From NCBI RefSeq assembly GCF_022968135.1, contig NZ_JALJRA010000027.1, forward strand, positions 1 to 50,751: a DNA stretch of 50,751 bases, written 5' to 3'. Source of the DNA: Pseudorhizobium tarimense. Lineage in GTDB: Bacteria > Pseudomonadota > Alphaproteobacteria > Rhizobiales > Rhizobiaceae. Positions 1 through 8,179 of the stretch are shown here, one piece after another. Numbering within the stretch: the stretch's first letter is position 1; each line of letters starts with the position of its first letter. A program made the translations under genes and the position numbers. The notes beneath the pieces were generated by a model. The model saw only the letters and a program-made list of their open reading frames with translations, did no database searches and was not told the DNA's origin.

Positions 1-164
1 TTCGGTGCCTCACCCATGATGCCGAGAATGGTGATGCCGGTGCAGCCGCTTTCCTGGTAGAAGTCCGTCAGCCGGTCGATCGACGGGGTGTCGAGCGAGC
101 CATCCGGCAGGAATGGCGTCGTGGCGATGGCGTAGACGCCTTTTGATTGGGTAGAGAAGGTCAT
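1..164 (-). CDS. Dihydrodipicolinate synthase (DapA) family protein, N-terminal part
   Basis: The first 54 or so residues of a DapA/N-acetylneuraminate lyase family enzyme are present; the rest lies beyond the left edge. The visible part reads as the first strand and helix of a TIM barrel, with the family pattern YAIATTPFLPDG near the start and GIMGEAPK (family GxxGE) at the edge. In this family a Schiff-base lysine catalyses aldol cleavage or condensation of 2-oxoacids; that lysine is not in the window. The ATG at 164 is preceded by AAGGA. The gene follows the flavin reductase by 4 nt, so it is the last visible member of the hydantoin/D-amino-acid operon. Its substrate cannot be told from this fragment. 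Confidence 0.85.
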   Translation of the reverse strand, partial: MTFSTQSKGVYAIATTPFLPDGSLDTPSIDRLTDFYQESGCTGITILGIMGEAP

Positions 165-168
165 CGTG

Positions 169-834
169 CTATTCCTTGCAAAGTGATGCGGACGAGGACG
201 ATCGCCGAAGACGAAACTCCTCGACCGTCGGCGTCCTGCGCTCGAACTGCTCCTGGGTGCGGGTGTAAAGAGAGCCGCCTAGCCTTCCGACGGCGTCCAT
301 CAGCGTCTGATCGACATGAAGGTTTTCTGCGTCCACCGCATCGGTGCGGATGAAAACGCCCAGGACCTCGCCGATGATGATCTCACGGGCGGGCCCGACC
401 TGAAGGGTCGTATGGCGGCGGCATTCCAATGCGGCTGGTGCTGCCAGGATGCGCGGGCTCTTCACCATCCGGCCGGGTTCGGTTGCAAGCCCCGCCTCCC
501 CCAGTTCATCCACCTCCGGACCGAACTTGATCGCACAGATCTCCATCTGCTCCACCAATGCGGTGTCGACGATATGGACGGTGAAGTCACCGGTCTCGCG
601 AATGTTGCGTGCGGTATCCTTGAACCGCATGTCAGCGTAGTTTTCCACCCCGATCGCAACAAGTGCCGGGTCATGGGTCAACACGTTGAAGAAGCTGAAC
701 GGGCCGGCATTCGCCTGTCCGGACCGGCTCTTCGTCGTCACCAATGCAATCGGCCGCGGGATTACGGTGCCGATCAGAAGCTTGTAGCGCTCCCGCTCCG
801 TCAGCTCTGCAAAGTCAAAGTGGCTGTGGTCCAT
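169..834 (-). CDS. Flavin reductase-like domain protein
   Basis: A 221-residue cytosolic protein of the flavin reductase/DIM6-NTAB family, a split-barrel FMN-binding fold that either uses NAD(P)H to supply reduced flavin to a monooxygenase or acts as an oxidoreductase itself. The N-terminal stretch ending in IGTVIPRPIALVTT, followed by NAGPFSFFNVL, is the usual FMN-binding signature of the family. I prefer the ATG at 834, which has GGAG seven bases upstream, over the GTG directly before it. The stop codon of the LysR gene is only 3 nt upstream, so the genes are co-transcribed. No partner monooxygenase is visible in this operon; a partner might lie beyond the left edge. Confidence 0.85.
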   Translation of the reverse strand: MDHSHFDFAELTERERYKLLIGTVIPRPIALVTTKSRSGQANAGPFSFFNVLTHDPALVAIGVENYADMRFKDTARNIRETGDFTVHIVDTALVEQMEICAIKFGPEVDELGEAGLATEPGRMVKSPRILAAPAALECRRHTTLQVGPAREIIIGEVLGVFIRTDAVDAENLHVDQTLMDAVGRLGGSLYTRTQEQFERRTPTVEEFRLRRSSSSASLCKE

Positions 835-837
835 CAC

Positions 838-1782
838 CTATCTCCGCCCAGACACCGCCTGGATGCCGTCGGCCTGGAAGTCGGACAGCGCCTTGCGCAT
901 CTCCGAGATGAAAGCATGCTGGAGCCGTGAACGCGGCACCCCCTTGCGCGTGATCAGCACAGCGGCGATCTCGATCGGCGGAAGGAAAGAGCGTTCAACC
1001 ACCGCCAGTGCGCCATTGAAGGCCGCCGTAAAGGGGTCGATGACTGCGGCGCCTATGCCCGCCGTCACCAGAACCGCAGCGGTTGCGCAATAGCGAACCT
1101 CGACCCTCGGATCATAGGGAACACCGTCGCGCTCGAACGCGGCACGCACCATCTGCCCCAGACGCGATTCAGCTTCCAGCCCGATGAAGTCGCCTTGTGC
1201 CAGGATCTCGGCGCTTACCGTGCTCCCCGGCACCTTTTCCTCCTTGGGAAGGACAGCGACCATATGAGTGCGCGCTAGAACTTCGATGTTGACGGCCGGA
1301 TGACGCTCCAGCGCAAGAGCCAGCCCGATATCCGCCTTGCCGCTCTGCACGGCCTCCACGACATGCTCCAGGCGCCGCACGTCATAAGCAACTGAAACGC
1401 CCTTCCGTTCCTTCAGGAAGCGCCGCATCGCAAGCGGCGCCACCGTGTGGCCGAGCGGCGGGGTGGAGATGACGCGCAGCCTTCCAGAGACCCCTTGGCG
1501 CATGTCCTGCGCCCGCGAAACGAAACCGCGCAGAAGCCCGAACACCGGCTTGATGTCCTCGTGCAGCGCAACGGCTTCTTCTGTCGGTTGAAGGCGGCGA
1601 TGGAGCCGCTCGAACAGCGTCACGCCTGTCTGCGTCTCGAGCTGCCGGATCCCGTTTGAAACGGCAGGCTGCGAAATCCCCAGCTGCTCGGCCGCCTCCA
1701 CGGTCGTACCATAGCGCATGATCGCATCGAAGATCTCTAGGAGACGAATTGATATGTCCGGTTTCGCAGGCAAACCGTTCAT
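838..1782 (-). CDS. LysR family transcriptional regulator
   Basis: A 314-residue LysR-type regulator. The winged helix-turn-helix is at about residues 10-65, with the recognition region EQLGISQPAVSNGIRQLE followed by TLFERLHRRLQPT. The remainder is a substrate-binding-like effector domain. The ATG at 1782 overlaps the racemase stop as ATGA, which settles the start. It lies inside the hydantoin operon between the racemase and the flavin reductase rather than being divergent, so it is probably co-expressed with what it controls. Its likely target is the promoter between the importer and the D-amino acid transaminase (see the inverted repeat at 7957-7975). The effector is unknown; a hydantoin, carbamoyl or D-amino acid is a reasonable guess. 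Confidence 0.93.
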   Translation of the reverse strand: MNGLPAKPDISIRLLEIFDAIMRYGTTVEAAEQLGISQPAVSNGIRQLETQTGVTLFERLHRRLQPTEEAVALHEDIKPVFGLLRGFVSRAQDMRQGVSGRLRVISTPPLGHTVAPLAMRRFLKERKGVSVAYDVRRLEHVVEAVQSGKADIGLALALERHPAVNIEVLARTHMVAVLPKEEKVPGSTVSAEILAQGDFIGLEAESRLGQMVRAAFERDGVPYDPRVEVRYCATAAVLVTAGIGAAVIDPFTAAFNGALAVVERSFLPPIEIAAVLITRKGVPRSRLQHAFISEMRKALSDFQADGIQAVSGRR

Positions 1783-2453
1783 CCTTGCCCCGTCACCAAG
1801 TTGCCGAATGCCATCGCCACCGCCGCCTGCGTCGGGTCGATGACGGGGCATGCAATCTCCGCCGCAAGCCGCGTCCGGTGGCCAGACATTCCCGCGCAGC
1901 CAAGAACGATCGCGCCCGCGCCCATGACCTTCAGCTTCTGCGCTGCCTGCAGAAGAAGAGCATAACTTTGCTCGCCGTGGCCGCTCTCGGCCACGCTGAC
2001 AGATCCCGCCAGCGCCACCTCCCCCGCCAGCCGCTGATCAACCCCGAGACGGCGAAGGTTGCGCAGATGCCGCGGTATAGAGGCTTCGGCGACGGCAATA
2101 ACGCCGAACATGTCCGCAAGCGCCAGTGCCGACAGGACGCCAGCATCCTGAATCCCGTAAACGGGACGCGTCGTGATCGAGCGTGCAAGATCGAGGCCGG
2201 GCTGAGAATAACAGGCAAGAATGTAAGCCGCAGCGTCCGATCGCTTCTCGATAACCTCCGCCGTGTGGAGCGCCGCCTCATCCACATGCCGCTGCGTGAC
2301 GACCCCCGGTGGTCCCTTCTCGATCGTCAGGCACTCGATGGGTGGACCGCCGGCAGAGTTGAAGCCGGCGAGCGCTTCCCTCAAACCCTCCGTCACTGTT
2401 TCGGAACTGTTCGGGTTGATGATCAGGATCGGGCCCATTGCAGGCTGGCTCAC
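1779..2453 (-). CDS. Hydantoin racemase (Asp/Glu racemase family)
   Basis: A 224-residue member of the Asp/Glu/hydantoin racemase family, cofactor-independent enzymes that use two cysteines to move the alpha proton. The N-terminus carries the family signature ILIINPNSSETVT. The two catalytic cysteines fit the positions in ILACYSQPGLD and VLGCAGMSG. A racemase here would interconvert D- and L-5-substituted hydantoins so that both enter a stereoselective hydantoinase. The GTG at 2453 is chosen because AGGAGG (2461-2466) sits seven bases upstream and the codon overlaps the hydantoinase stop as GTGA; an ATG at 2438 is an alternative. It also overlaps the LysR start downstream. Confidence 0.88.
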   Translation of the reverse strand: MSQPAMGPILIINPNSSETVTEGLREALAGFNSAGGPPIECLTIEKGPPGVVTQRHVDEAALHTAEVIEKRSDAAAYILACYSQPGLDLARSITTRPVYGIQDAGVLSALALADMFGVIAVAEASIPRHLRNLRRLGVDQRLAGEVALAGSVSVAESGHGEQSYALLLQAAQKLKVMGAGAIVLGCAGMSGHRTRLAAEIACPVIDPTQAAVAMAFGNLVTGQG

Positions 2454-3907
2454 GGCGCCACCTCCTGGCCGTAGCCTGCTGCGATGTCGAACTCGACAGC
2501 CCGGTGGCCAGGCATTGCGCTGGTATCGACCGCCTTTCGCGCGATGAACCGACCCTCGCCGGGACGCGCCTTCAGTTCTCCGCGCTCGACGACGATCCGG
2601 CCCCGGTTCATCAACAGTTGCGGCCAGCCCGTGATTTCCATCCCGTCGAACGGCGTGTAGTCCATCTTGTCGTGCTGCGCCTCTATGGTTGCCTTGCGGG
2701 TCTCTTCCGGATCCCAAATCGCGACATCCGCATCGTAACCCGGCGCAATCGCTCCCTTACGGTCAAGACCGAAGACGCGGGCTGCATTGGAGCTGGAGAG
2801 CTTCACAAAGTCCCCGAGCGTGATCCTGCCTTTGCGCACCCCCTCGGAAAACAGGTAGGGCAGTCGCATGGCGATACCCGGCATTCCGTTTGCAATCTTC
2901 GGATAGGGTGCATCTGCACCGTGCAGGAACTTTCCCGAGGCATCCGCGCGATAGGGGGCGTGATCGGAGGACACGCTCTCAAAAGTGCCTGAGCGAATAT
3001 GCTGCCACAGTGCATCCTGCGTCTCGTGATCGCGAAGCGGCGGCGAGCAGATGTACTTTGCCCCTTCCATACCGGGGCGATCTAGGTCGGCGCGCGTAAG
3101 AGCAAGATACTGTGGGCATGTCTCGGCGAAGAGCTTCGTCCCTGCCAGCTTTTCCCGGCGCACGATCTCCGCTCCACCGCGGGTCGAGACATGCACGATG
3201 AAAAGCGGCGCATCCACCAGCTTGGCCAGCGAAATCGCACGATTGACGGCTTCTTCCTCGGCAAGCTCCGGCCGGCTTAGCGCATGGTAGCGCGGAGCCG
3301 TCAGTCCGGCCTCAGAAAACCGCCGGTTCATCCATTTCACCATCTCGTTGTTCTCGGCATGGACCATAGTCAATGCGCCGTGAGCCTTGGCGATGGTGAG
3401 GATATCGAGCATCCCGGCGTCACCGATGTTCATGAGATCATAGGTCATGAACACCTTAAAGGAGGTAATGCCGCGGGCGAAAACGCCGGGCAGTTCGTCG
3501 AGCACGGCAGGCGACGGGTCGGAAATAATTAGGTGGTACGAATAGTCGATCACGGAGTTGGGGGCGGCACGGCTGTCATAGGTGGTGATCACATCGCCAA
3601 TTGCCTGACCGCGGTGCTGCGCCGCAAATGGAACAAAGGTGGAATTGCCGCCAAAGGCGGCCGAGACGGAGCCAGAATAGTAATCGTCAGCCGTCATGAC
3701 GCCTGAGGAGCTCTCTTGGGCAATATGGCAATGCGCCTCGATGCCACCAGGCACGACCAGCTTGCCGCTGGCGTCGATGCGGCGCTCGCCGCCGGACAAC
3801 TGTTCGGCGATCGCCGAGATGGTGCCGCCGTTGATGCCGATGTCGCCCTTGAAGCTCTCGGTGGAGGTGACGATCGTGCCGCCGTGGATCACCGTATCAA
3901 ACTGCAT
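2450..3907 (-). CDS. Hydantoinase / dihydropyrimidinase
   Basis: A 485-residue amidohydrolase of the D-hydantoinase/dihydropyrimidinase group, which opens the ring of 5-substituted hydantoins or dihydropyrimidines to N-carbamoyl amino acids. All metal ligands of the binuclear zinc site are visible: HCH (H59, H61), the carbamylated lysine in ITSFKVFMTYD (K151), H183 in MVHAENN, H239 in FIVHVSTRGG and D315 in SSDHAPYR. Length is normal for the family. ATG 3907 has AGGGAG upstream. It lies 17 nt after the carbamoylase gene, whose product acts next, and overlaps the racemase. A dihydropyrimidinase role in pyrimidine breakdown is possible, but a D-carbamoylase plus racemase argue for hydantoins. 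Confidence 0.93.
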   Translation of the reverse strand: MQFDTVIHGGTIVTSTESFKGDIGINGGTISAIAEQLSGGERRIDASGKLVVPGGIEAHCHIAQESSSGVMTADDYYSGSVSAAFGGNSTFVPFAAQHRGQAIGDVITTYDSRAAPNSVIDYSYHLIISDPSPAVLDELPGVFARGITSFKVFMTYDLMNIGDAGMLDILTIAKAHGALTMVHAENNEMVKWMNRRFSEAGLTAPRYHALSRPELAEEEAVNRAISLAKLVDAPLFIVHVSTRGGAEIVRREKLAGTKLFAETCPQYLALTRADLDRPGMEGAKYICSPPLRDHETQDALWQHIRSGTFESVSSDHAPYRADASGKFLHGADAPYPKIANGMPGIAMRLPYLFSEGVRKGRITLGDFVKLSSSNAARVFGLDRKGAIAPGYDADVAIWDPEETRKATIEAQHDKMDYTPFDGMEITGWPQLLMNRGRIVVERGELKARPGEGRFIARKAVDTSAMPGHRAVEFDIAAGYGQEVAP

Positions 3908-3924
3908 GTTCCGCTCCCTGCCCC

Positions 3925-4854
3925 TCAAACCTCGATCACGGCGCCGGTTTGCGACGTGATGCGGCCATAGTGCTCGATCCGGCGATGTCGGGCAAAGTCG
4001 AAGATCGTCGACTTGCCGAACGCGCATTTGTCGAAGTCGCAATCGGCGACAATCAGCTCGTCCTCTTCCGTCTCGGCACGGGCAAGCACGAAGCCATCCG
4101 GATCAACGATGATCGAGCCGCCGATCAACGGATGGCCGTCTTCGACGCCTGCTTTGGCGACTCCGACCACGAAGGTGGCATTCTGGTAGGCGCCGGCCTG
4201 CAGGGACAGGTCCGAGTGGAAGAGCCGCTTCTCCAGCCCTTCGGCGCTCATCTGGCTATTTACCGCGGGCGTGTTGTAGCCGATGGTGACGAGTTCCACG
4301 CCCTGCAGGCCGAGGCAACGATAGGTCTCGGGCCACCGGCGGTCGTTGCAGATCGCCATTCCCATGATGACGCCCTCGTTGCGCCAGACGTTGAAACCGA
4401 GGTCACCCGGCTCGAAGTACCGCTTCTCCAGATGCTGGAAGGCACGCTCCGTATCGTATTCGTCATGTCCCGGCAGATGCACCTTGCGGTACTTCCCGAC
4501 GATCTCCCCCTTGCGGTTCGTCAAGATCGACGTGTTGAAGCGATGACCGTCAGGCGTGAGCTCCGCATAACCAAAGGTCATTGCGACACCGAGCTCCCGC
4601 GCCCGCTCGAAAAGCGGCAGGGTCGCGGCGTTCGGCATCTGCTGCTCAAACCAACTGTCGACTTCATGCCAATCCGGCATGTACCAGCGCGGAAAGAAGG
4701 TGGTCAGCGCCAACTCCGGATAGACGATCATTTCGGCACCTTTGGCCGCCGCCTCTTCCATGAGCGCGACCATCCTGACGACCACGGCACCGCGGCTGTC
4801 GGCCTTCTGGATTGGGCCGAGTTGAGCTCCGGCAACAATCATTCGGGTCATCAT
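3925..4854 (-). CDS. N-carbamoyl-D-amino acid hydrolase
   Basis: A 309-residue member of the nitrilase superfamily that hydrolyses N-carbamoyl-D-amino acids to D-amino acid, CO2 and ammonia. The Glu-Lys-Cys triad is present: E47 in YPELALTTFFPRW, K124 in GKYRKVHLPGH and C169 in AICNDRRWPE. The stretches around TTFFPRW, FQHLEKRYFEPGDLGF and CNDRRWPE closely match, from memory, the Agrobacterium D-carbamoylase used with D-hydantoinase. Two adjacent ATGs (4854 and 4851) are possible starts; AAGGA is better spaced for the second. It stands directly before the hydantoinase in the same operon, and together the two convert a D-hydantoin to a free D-amino acid. Confidence 0.93.
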   Translation of the reverse strand: MMTRMIVAGAQLGPIQKADSRGAVVVRMVALMEEAAAKGAEMIVYPELALTTFFPRWYMPDWHEVDSWFEQQMPNAATLPLFERARELGVAMTFGYAELTPDGHRFNTSILTNRKGEIVGKYRKVHLPGHDEYDTERAFQHLEKRYFEPGDLGFNVWRNEGVIMGMAICNDRRWPETYRCLGLQGVELVTIGYNTPAVNSQMSAEGLEKRLFHSDLSLQAGAYQNATFVVGVAKAGVEDGHPLIGGSIIVDPDGFVLARAETEEDELIVADCDFDKCAFGKSTIFDFARHRRIEHYGRITSQTGAVIEV

Positions 4855-4875
4855 TCTGTCCTTTCGTTTCGCCCG

Positions 4876-5541
4876 TCATGCAGCCAGCCGACGCTGGAAG
4901 CGGCTGACAAGCCGAACCACGGGCCAGAGGATGACGAGATAGATGAGAGCCGCCAACACCAGCGGCGACGCATTGTAGGTGATCGAGCGGGCCATGTTGG
5001 CCGTGTAGAGGAGCTCCGATAGCGACACGACGGACGCCAGCGAGGTCAGCTTCACGACCTCGACCGTGTTCGACAGCAGATCCGGCAGAACGTTGCGCAC
5101 GGCCTGTGGCAGCACCACGGATGTGAGCGTCTGTGTTTGGCTCAGCCCCGTCGATCGCGCCGCCTCCCATTGCCCTTTGCCGACTGAGAGTATCCCGGCC
5201 CTGTAGACCTCCGCGTAATAGGCTGAGTTGTTAAGCAGGAAAGCCAGGGCAACGGCGGCGAAGGGTGAGATCTCAATGCCGGCGAATGGCAGGCCAGAAT
5301 AGATAAAGATCAACAGCACCAGCGGCGGAAGGGCGCGAAATATGTCGGTGAAAACGATCGACGGGAACCGCAGCCAGCGCCGCGGACTTACATTGGCAAG
5401 CGCAACGACCAGACCGCCGCCAAGCCCGAGTACAATAACAGCGGCGCAAAGTTTGGCCGTCATCCACAACCCCGACAGCATCAGCGGCAAAGCCTTTGCC
5501 ATGATCTCTAGATTGAAGAACTGGTCCATAAGGCTCTGCAT
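4876..5541 (-). CDS. Amino-acid-type ABC transporter permease
   Basis: A 221-residue inner-membrane permease of the His/Glu/Gln (PAAT) type with about five membrane helices. The EAA loop that contacts the ATPase is visible as QWEAARSTGLSQTQTLTSVV followed by LPQAVRNVLPDL. It begins 3 nt after the stop of the second permease gene and would pair with that protein to form a heterodimeric pore. With the ATPase and the periplasmic binding protein it makes a complete importer. Since the next genes encode hydantoin-degrading enzymes, the cargo is probably a hydantoin, a carbamoyl amino acid or a D-amino acid; this is inferred from position only. Confidence 0.92.
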   Translation of the reverse strand: MQSLMDQFFNLEIMAKALPLMLSGLWMTAKLCAAVIVLGLGGGLVVALANVSPRRWLRFPSIVFTDIFRALPPLVLLIFIYSGLPFAGIEISPFAAVALAFLLNNSAYYAEVYRAGILSVGKGQWEAARSTGLSQTQTLTSVVLPQAVRNVLPDLLSNTVEVVKLTSLASVVSLSELLYTANMARSITYNASPLVLAALIYLVILWPVVRLVSRFQRRLAA

Positions 5542-5544
5542 CGC

Positions 5545-6231
5545 TCACCGTCCCAGGCTCTGCTCGCGCCGCCGCTCAAACATGCGGGCGGCGAAGACCA
5601 AAGGGAGAAAGAGGACGAGATAGGCGATCGCCGCCAGCGATAGCGGCGTGGCACTGCCCGAGAAGCTTTGAGCCGTCGTCGCGGCCGAAAGGATCTCCAA
5701 AACGCCGATGACAGAGCCCAGCGCCGTCATTTTGGTGATTGCAAGCACCCGATTAACGAGCGGCGGAATGGCAAGACGAACCGCCTGCGGCAGCGCGACG
5801 TAGACAAGTGTGCCGCCAAAGCCAAGGCCGGTCGATATTCCAGCTTCCCATTGTCCTTTCTCGATCGAGGAGAACCCGGCCCAGAAGATTTCTTCGGCGA
5901 AGGCGGCAAGCGTCAGCGACAGCACAACAAACAGCACCACCGGCCCGGAAAGCCTTACCCCTACGCCAGGCAGGCCAAAGTAGAGCAGCAAGATCAGGAC
6001 GAGCGGCGGGAGCGCGCGGAAGATGTCCGCAAAGCAGATGATGAAGACATCACAGATCGCGATCCTGTAGGTGCGCAGACACGCGAGCGCCAGGCCAGCT
6101 GTCACACCTGCGACAACCACGGCCGCGCCGATCCAGATCGCGACCATCATGCCCGACAGCACGTCAGGAAGGTAACGCGCCATGACATTCGGATCAAAGA
6201 AGGTGTGGAGGAAGTTCTGCATGGCGCTCAC
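5545..6231 (-). CDS. Amino-acid-type ABC transporter permease
   Basis: A 228-residue inner-membrane permease of the PAAT type, partner of the permease gene that follows. The conserved EAA loop reads QWEAGISTGLGFGGTLVYVA then LPQAVRLAIPPL. A GTG start at 6231 overlaps the ATPase stop as GTGA. An ATG three codons further on (6222) is also possible, and neither has a strong ribosome binding site, which suggests translational coupling to the ATPase gene. The family pattern RALPPLVLILLLYFG, where many relatives have RGTPLLVQ, marks it as belonging to a more divergent branch of these transporters. Confidence 0.91.
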   Translation of the reverse strand: MSAMQNFLHTFFDPNVMARYLPDVLSGMMVAIWIGAAVVVAGVTAGLALACLRTYRIAICDVFIICFADIFRALPPLVLILLLYFGLPGVGVRLSGPVVLFVVLSLTLAAFAEEIFWAGFSSIEKGQWEAGISTGLGFGGTLVYVALPQAVRLAIPPLVNRVLAITKMTALGSVIGVLEILSAATTAQSFSGSATPLSLAAIAYLVLFLPLVFAARMFERRREQSLGR

Positions 6232-6971
6232 CGCGTCACGCGAGACAGAAAGGCCTGCGTGCGCTCTGCCTTCGGAGCGCCGAAGATCTCGTCCGGAGCT
6301 CCCTCCTCCACGACAACGCCGCCGTCCATGAAGATCACCCGATCCGCCGTTTCCCGCGCAAATCCCATTTCATGGCTGACGACCAGCATGGTCATGCCCT
6401 TGGCCTTCAGGTCCTTCATCACGGCGAGCACGGAGCCTACCAGTTCGGGATCAAGCGCCGAGGTCGGTTCATCGAAGAGCATTACCAGAGGATCAAGCGC
6501 AAGTGCGCGGGCAATCGCCACCCGCTGCTGCTGGCCGCCGGAAAGCTGCGCCGGCATCGCATCCGCCTTGTGCGCGAGACCGACGCGCTCGAGCATGTCC
6601 ATCGCCCGCGCCTTCGCCTCCTCGGCCGTTCTACCCATCGCCTTTCGCTGTGCCAGCGTCACGTTGTTCAGCACGCTCATGTGCGGATAGAGATGAAATC
6701 CCTGGAACACCATTCCGACCTTCAGCCGCATCAGGTCGAGGTCACGGCGCGTTCCGCTCATGATATTTCGACCATCGACGATGACATCTCCGCCGGAAGG
6801 CTCCTCCAAACGGTTGCAGCAGCGCAGCATCGTGCTCTTGCCAGACCCTGAGGGGCCGATGATGAAGACGAGCTCGCCTTGGGCGACCTTCAGGTTAATG
6901 TCGCGCAAGATGACGTTGTCGCCGAAACACTTCTGAAGCGAAACGATTTCCAGCATGGGACGAGAGACCAT
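6228..6971 (-). CDS. Amino-acid-type ABC transporter ATP-binding protein
   Basis: A 247-residue ABC ATPase of the GlnQ/HisP type. Walker A is GPSGSGKST, the signature is LSGGQQQRVAIARAL, Walker B is VMLFDEPTSALDPE and the switch histidine is in VVSHEMGFA. It powers the importer formed with the two permeases downstream and the binding protein upstream. The ATG at 6971 has AGGAG seven bases upstream; a second ATG five codons further in (MLEIVSLQ) would give a protein with a normal family N-terminus too. A GC-rich hairpin separates it from the binding-protein gene (6992-7013). Confidence 0.94.
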   Translation of the reverse strand: MVSRPMLEIVSLQKCFGDNVILRDINLKVAQGELVFIIGPSGSGKSTMLRCCNRLEEPSGGDVIVDGRNIMSGTRRDLDLMRLKVGMVFQGFHLYPHMSVLNNVTLAQRKAMGRTAEEAKARAMDMLERVGLAHKADAMPAQLSGGQQQRVAIARALALDPLVMLFDEPTSALDPELVGSVLAVMKDLKAKGMTMLVVSHEMGFARETADRVIFMDGGVVVEEGAPDEIFGAPKAERTQAFLSRVTR

Positions 6972-6991
6972 CGACAGCTCCTGCAGGCAAG

Positions 6992-7013
6992 GGTGGCGGG
7001 GTAACCCGCCACC
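6992..7013 (-). promoter_or_regulatory. Intercistronic hairpin between binding-protein and ATPase genes
   Basis: Perfect 9-bp arms, GGTGGCGGG (6992-7000) and CCCGCCACC (7005-7013), around a 4-base loop. It follows the binding-protein stop by 7 nt and precedes the ATPase ribosome binding site. No U-run follows on the transcribed strand, so it is more likely an mRNA 3'-end stabiliser or partial attenuator, of the kind known to raise binding-protein levels over membrane components, than a full terminator. Confidence 0.6.
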
Positions 7014-7020
7014 AGCTTCA

Positions 7021-7866
7021 TCAGTTCAGTTCGCAGGATGGCTGATGATCGTCTTCGCTGTATCCCTCGAAGCCGGGGACTCCATAGCCCTTGGTGGGGG
7101 TGACAATAGTGGCACCCGCGGCCGGCGTGACGCCAAACCACTTTTCCGAAAGCGTGGCCATGGAGCCATCGATCTTCAGACACTCGATCACCTTGTCGAT
7201 CAGATTGCGCCCCTCGACGTCATCCTTGCGGAACGCGAGGCCCCAGACCAAGCCGGTCGGATATTCGTAAGACAGCTTGACCTGAGGGTTCTGCTTCGCG
7301 GCCCAGGCTGCCACCGTTGCACCGGCGAGGTTTGCATCCGCGCGGCCAGCAAGAACAGCCGCTACGGCATCCGTGTTTGTGCCGTAGCTTTCGACCTTCC
7401 AACCGAACTCGCCTTCCCGCTCGCGCAGGAAGCTGTCATAGGCAGAGCCCTTGTTGACCGCGATGGTTTTGCCCTTGAAGTCTTCAAGTGATGTGAAATC
7501 CGGCACGTCCGCCGGAACGACAAAGGCGAAATTGGTGTCCATGAAGCCTTCGGAGAAAAGAAGGTTTGCGGCACGCTCCTCATTGACGGTTACGGGCGCC
7601 GCCAAGAAATCGTAGGTTTTGGCCTGCAGCGCAGGGATGAGCCCGGAAAACTGCGCAGATGTCAGATCCACTTCTTTGCCTAGTCGTTCACCAATTAGGT
7701 TGACGAGGTCGACGTTGAAACCTTCGACCTTGCCGTCAAGGGTCGGCATGGCATGAGGGGCAAAGGTGCCATCAAGCGCAGTCTTGATGGTGCCGTCGGC
7801 ATGGGCATTAGAAAAGGCAGCAAGCAGCAACAGTCCGGCGAAGCCGGATTTCTCAAGTATCTTCAT
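7021..7866 (-). CDS. Periplasmic amino-acid-type binding protein of the hydantoin operon
   Basis: A 281-residue bacterial extracellular solute-binding protein of family 3. A signal peptide is clear: positive MKILEKSG, a hydrophobic core (FAGLLLLAAFSN) and a cleavage site after AHA near residue 23. The mature protein begins with the family pattern GTIKTALDGTFAPHAMPTLDG and has AANLLFSEGFMDTNFAFVVP in the middle. It is the first gene of the operon, with GGAG before its ATG, and faces the divergent D-amino acid transaminase gene. It supplies ligand to the permeases; ligand identity is unknown, with hydantoins or D-amino acids likely from the neighbours. Confidence 0.93.
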   Translation of the reverse strand: MKILEKSGFAGLLLLAAFSNAHADGTIKTALDGTFAPHAMPTLDGKVEGFNVDLVNLIGERLGKEVDLTSAQFSGLIPALQAKTYDFLAAPVTVNEERAANLLFSEGFMDTNFAFVVPADVPDFTSLEDFKGKTIAVNKGSAYDSFLREREGEFGWKVESYGTNTDAVAAVLAGRADANLAGATVAAWAAKQNPQVKLSYEYPTGLVWGLAFRKDDVEGRNLIDKVIECLKIDGSMATLSEKWFGVTPAAGATIVTPTKGYGVPGFEGYSEDDHQPSCELN

Positions 7867-8179
7867 TATCGTTCTCCACTGGAAGCGCCGGTTTCCGGCT
7901 TGTTATGGAGAGGATGATTTCACGCCATTCGCTGCACTGCAATATAATTTCATATTATTATTCGAATTGAATAATTCGTTTTCTGAATAGAAGGTTTAAC
8001 GATTGAGGAACGAGCCTAGCGCCGTAAAGCCAAGCGCTATCAATGCTTTACCGCTATTCCTGCGAAGCGATCGCATTCCGGGCGACGACGTAGCGCCGGA
8101 AAAGTTGCATGTTGCGCGCTGCTTCTTGCAGTGCAAGGTAGCACGCACAATCTCGGATCTTGCTGTAAAGAGGAAGAAC
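7867..8179. promoter_or_regulatory. Divergent promoter region with 19-bp inverted repeat
   Basis: This 313-bp gap separates the hydantoin operon (left) from the D-amino acid transaminase gene (right). Bases 7940-7990 are strikingly AT-rich against the surrounding GC-rich DNA. Inside is a perfect inverted repeat, ATTATTC (7957-7963), spacer GAATT, GAATAAT (7969-7975), and an overlapping one, CGAATT-GAAT-AATTCG (7963-7978). The 19-bp element fits the LysR-box shape T-N11-A with dyad symmetry. I infer it is the operator of the operon's LysR protein, placed to control both directions. No coding region was recognised in the gap. Confidence 0.6.

Noticed and set aside
3949..5022. Long plus-strand open frame (357 codons) opposite the carbamoylase gene
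   Set aside because: It is the antisense shadow of the carbamoylase and permease genes; its product has no recognisable motif and the minus-strand frames carry full catalytic triads.
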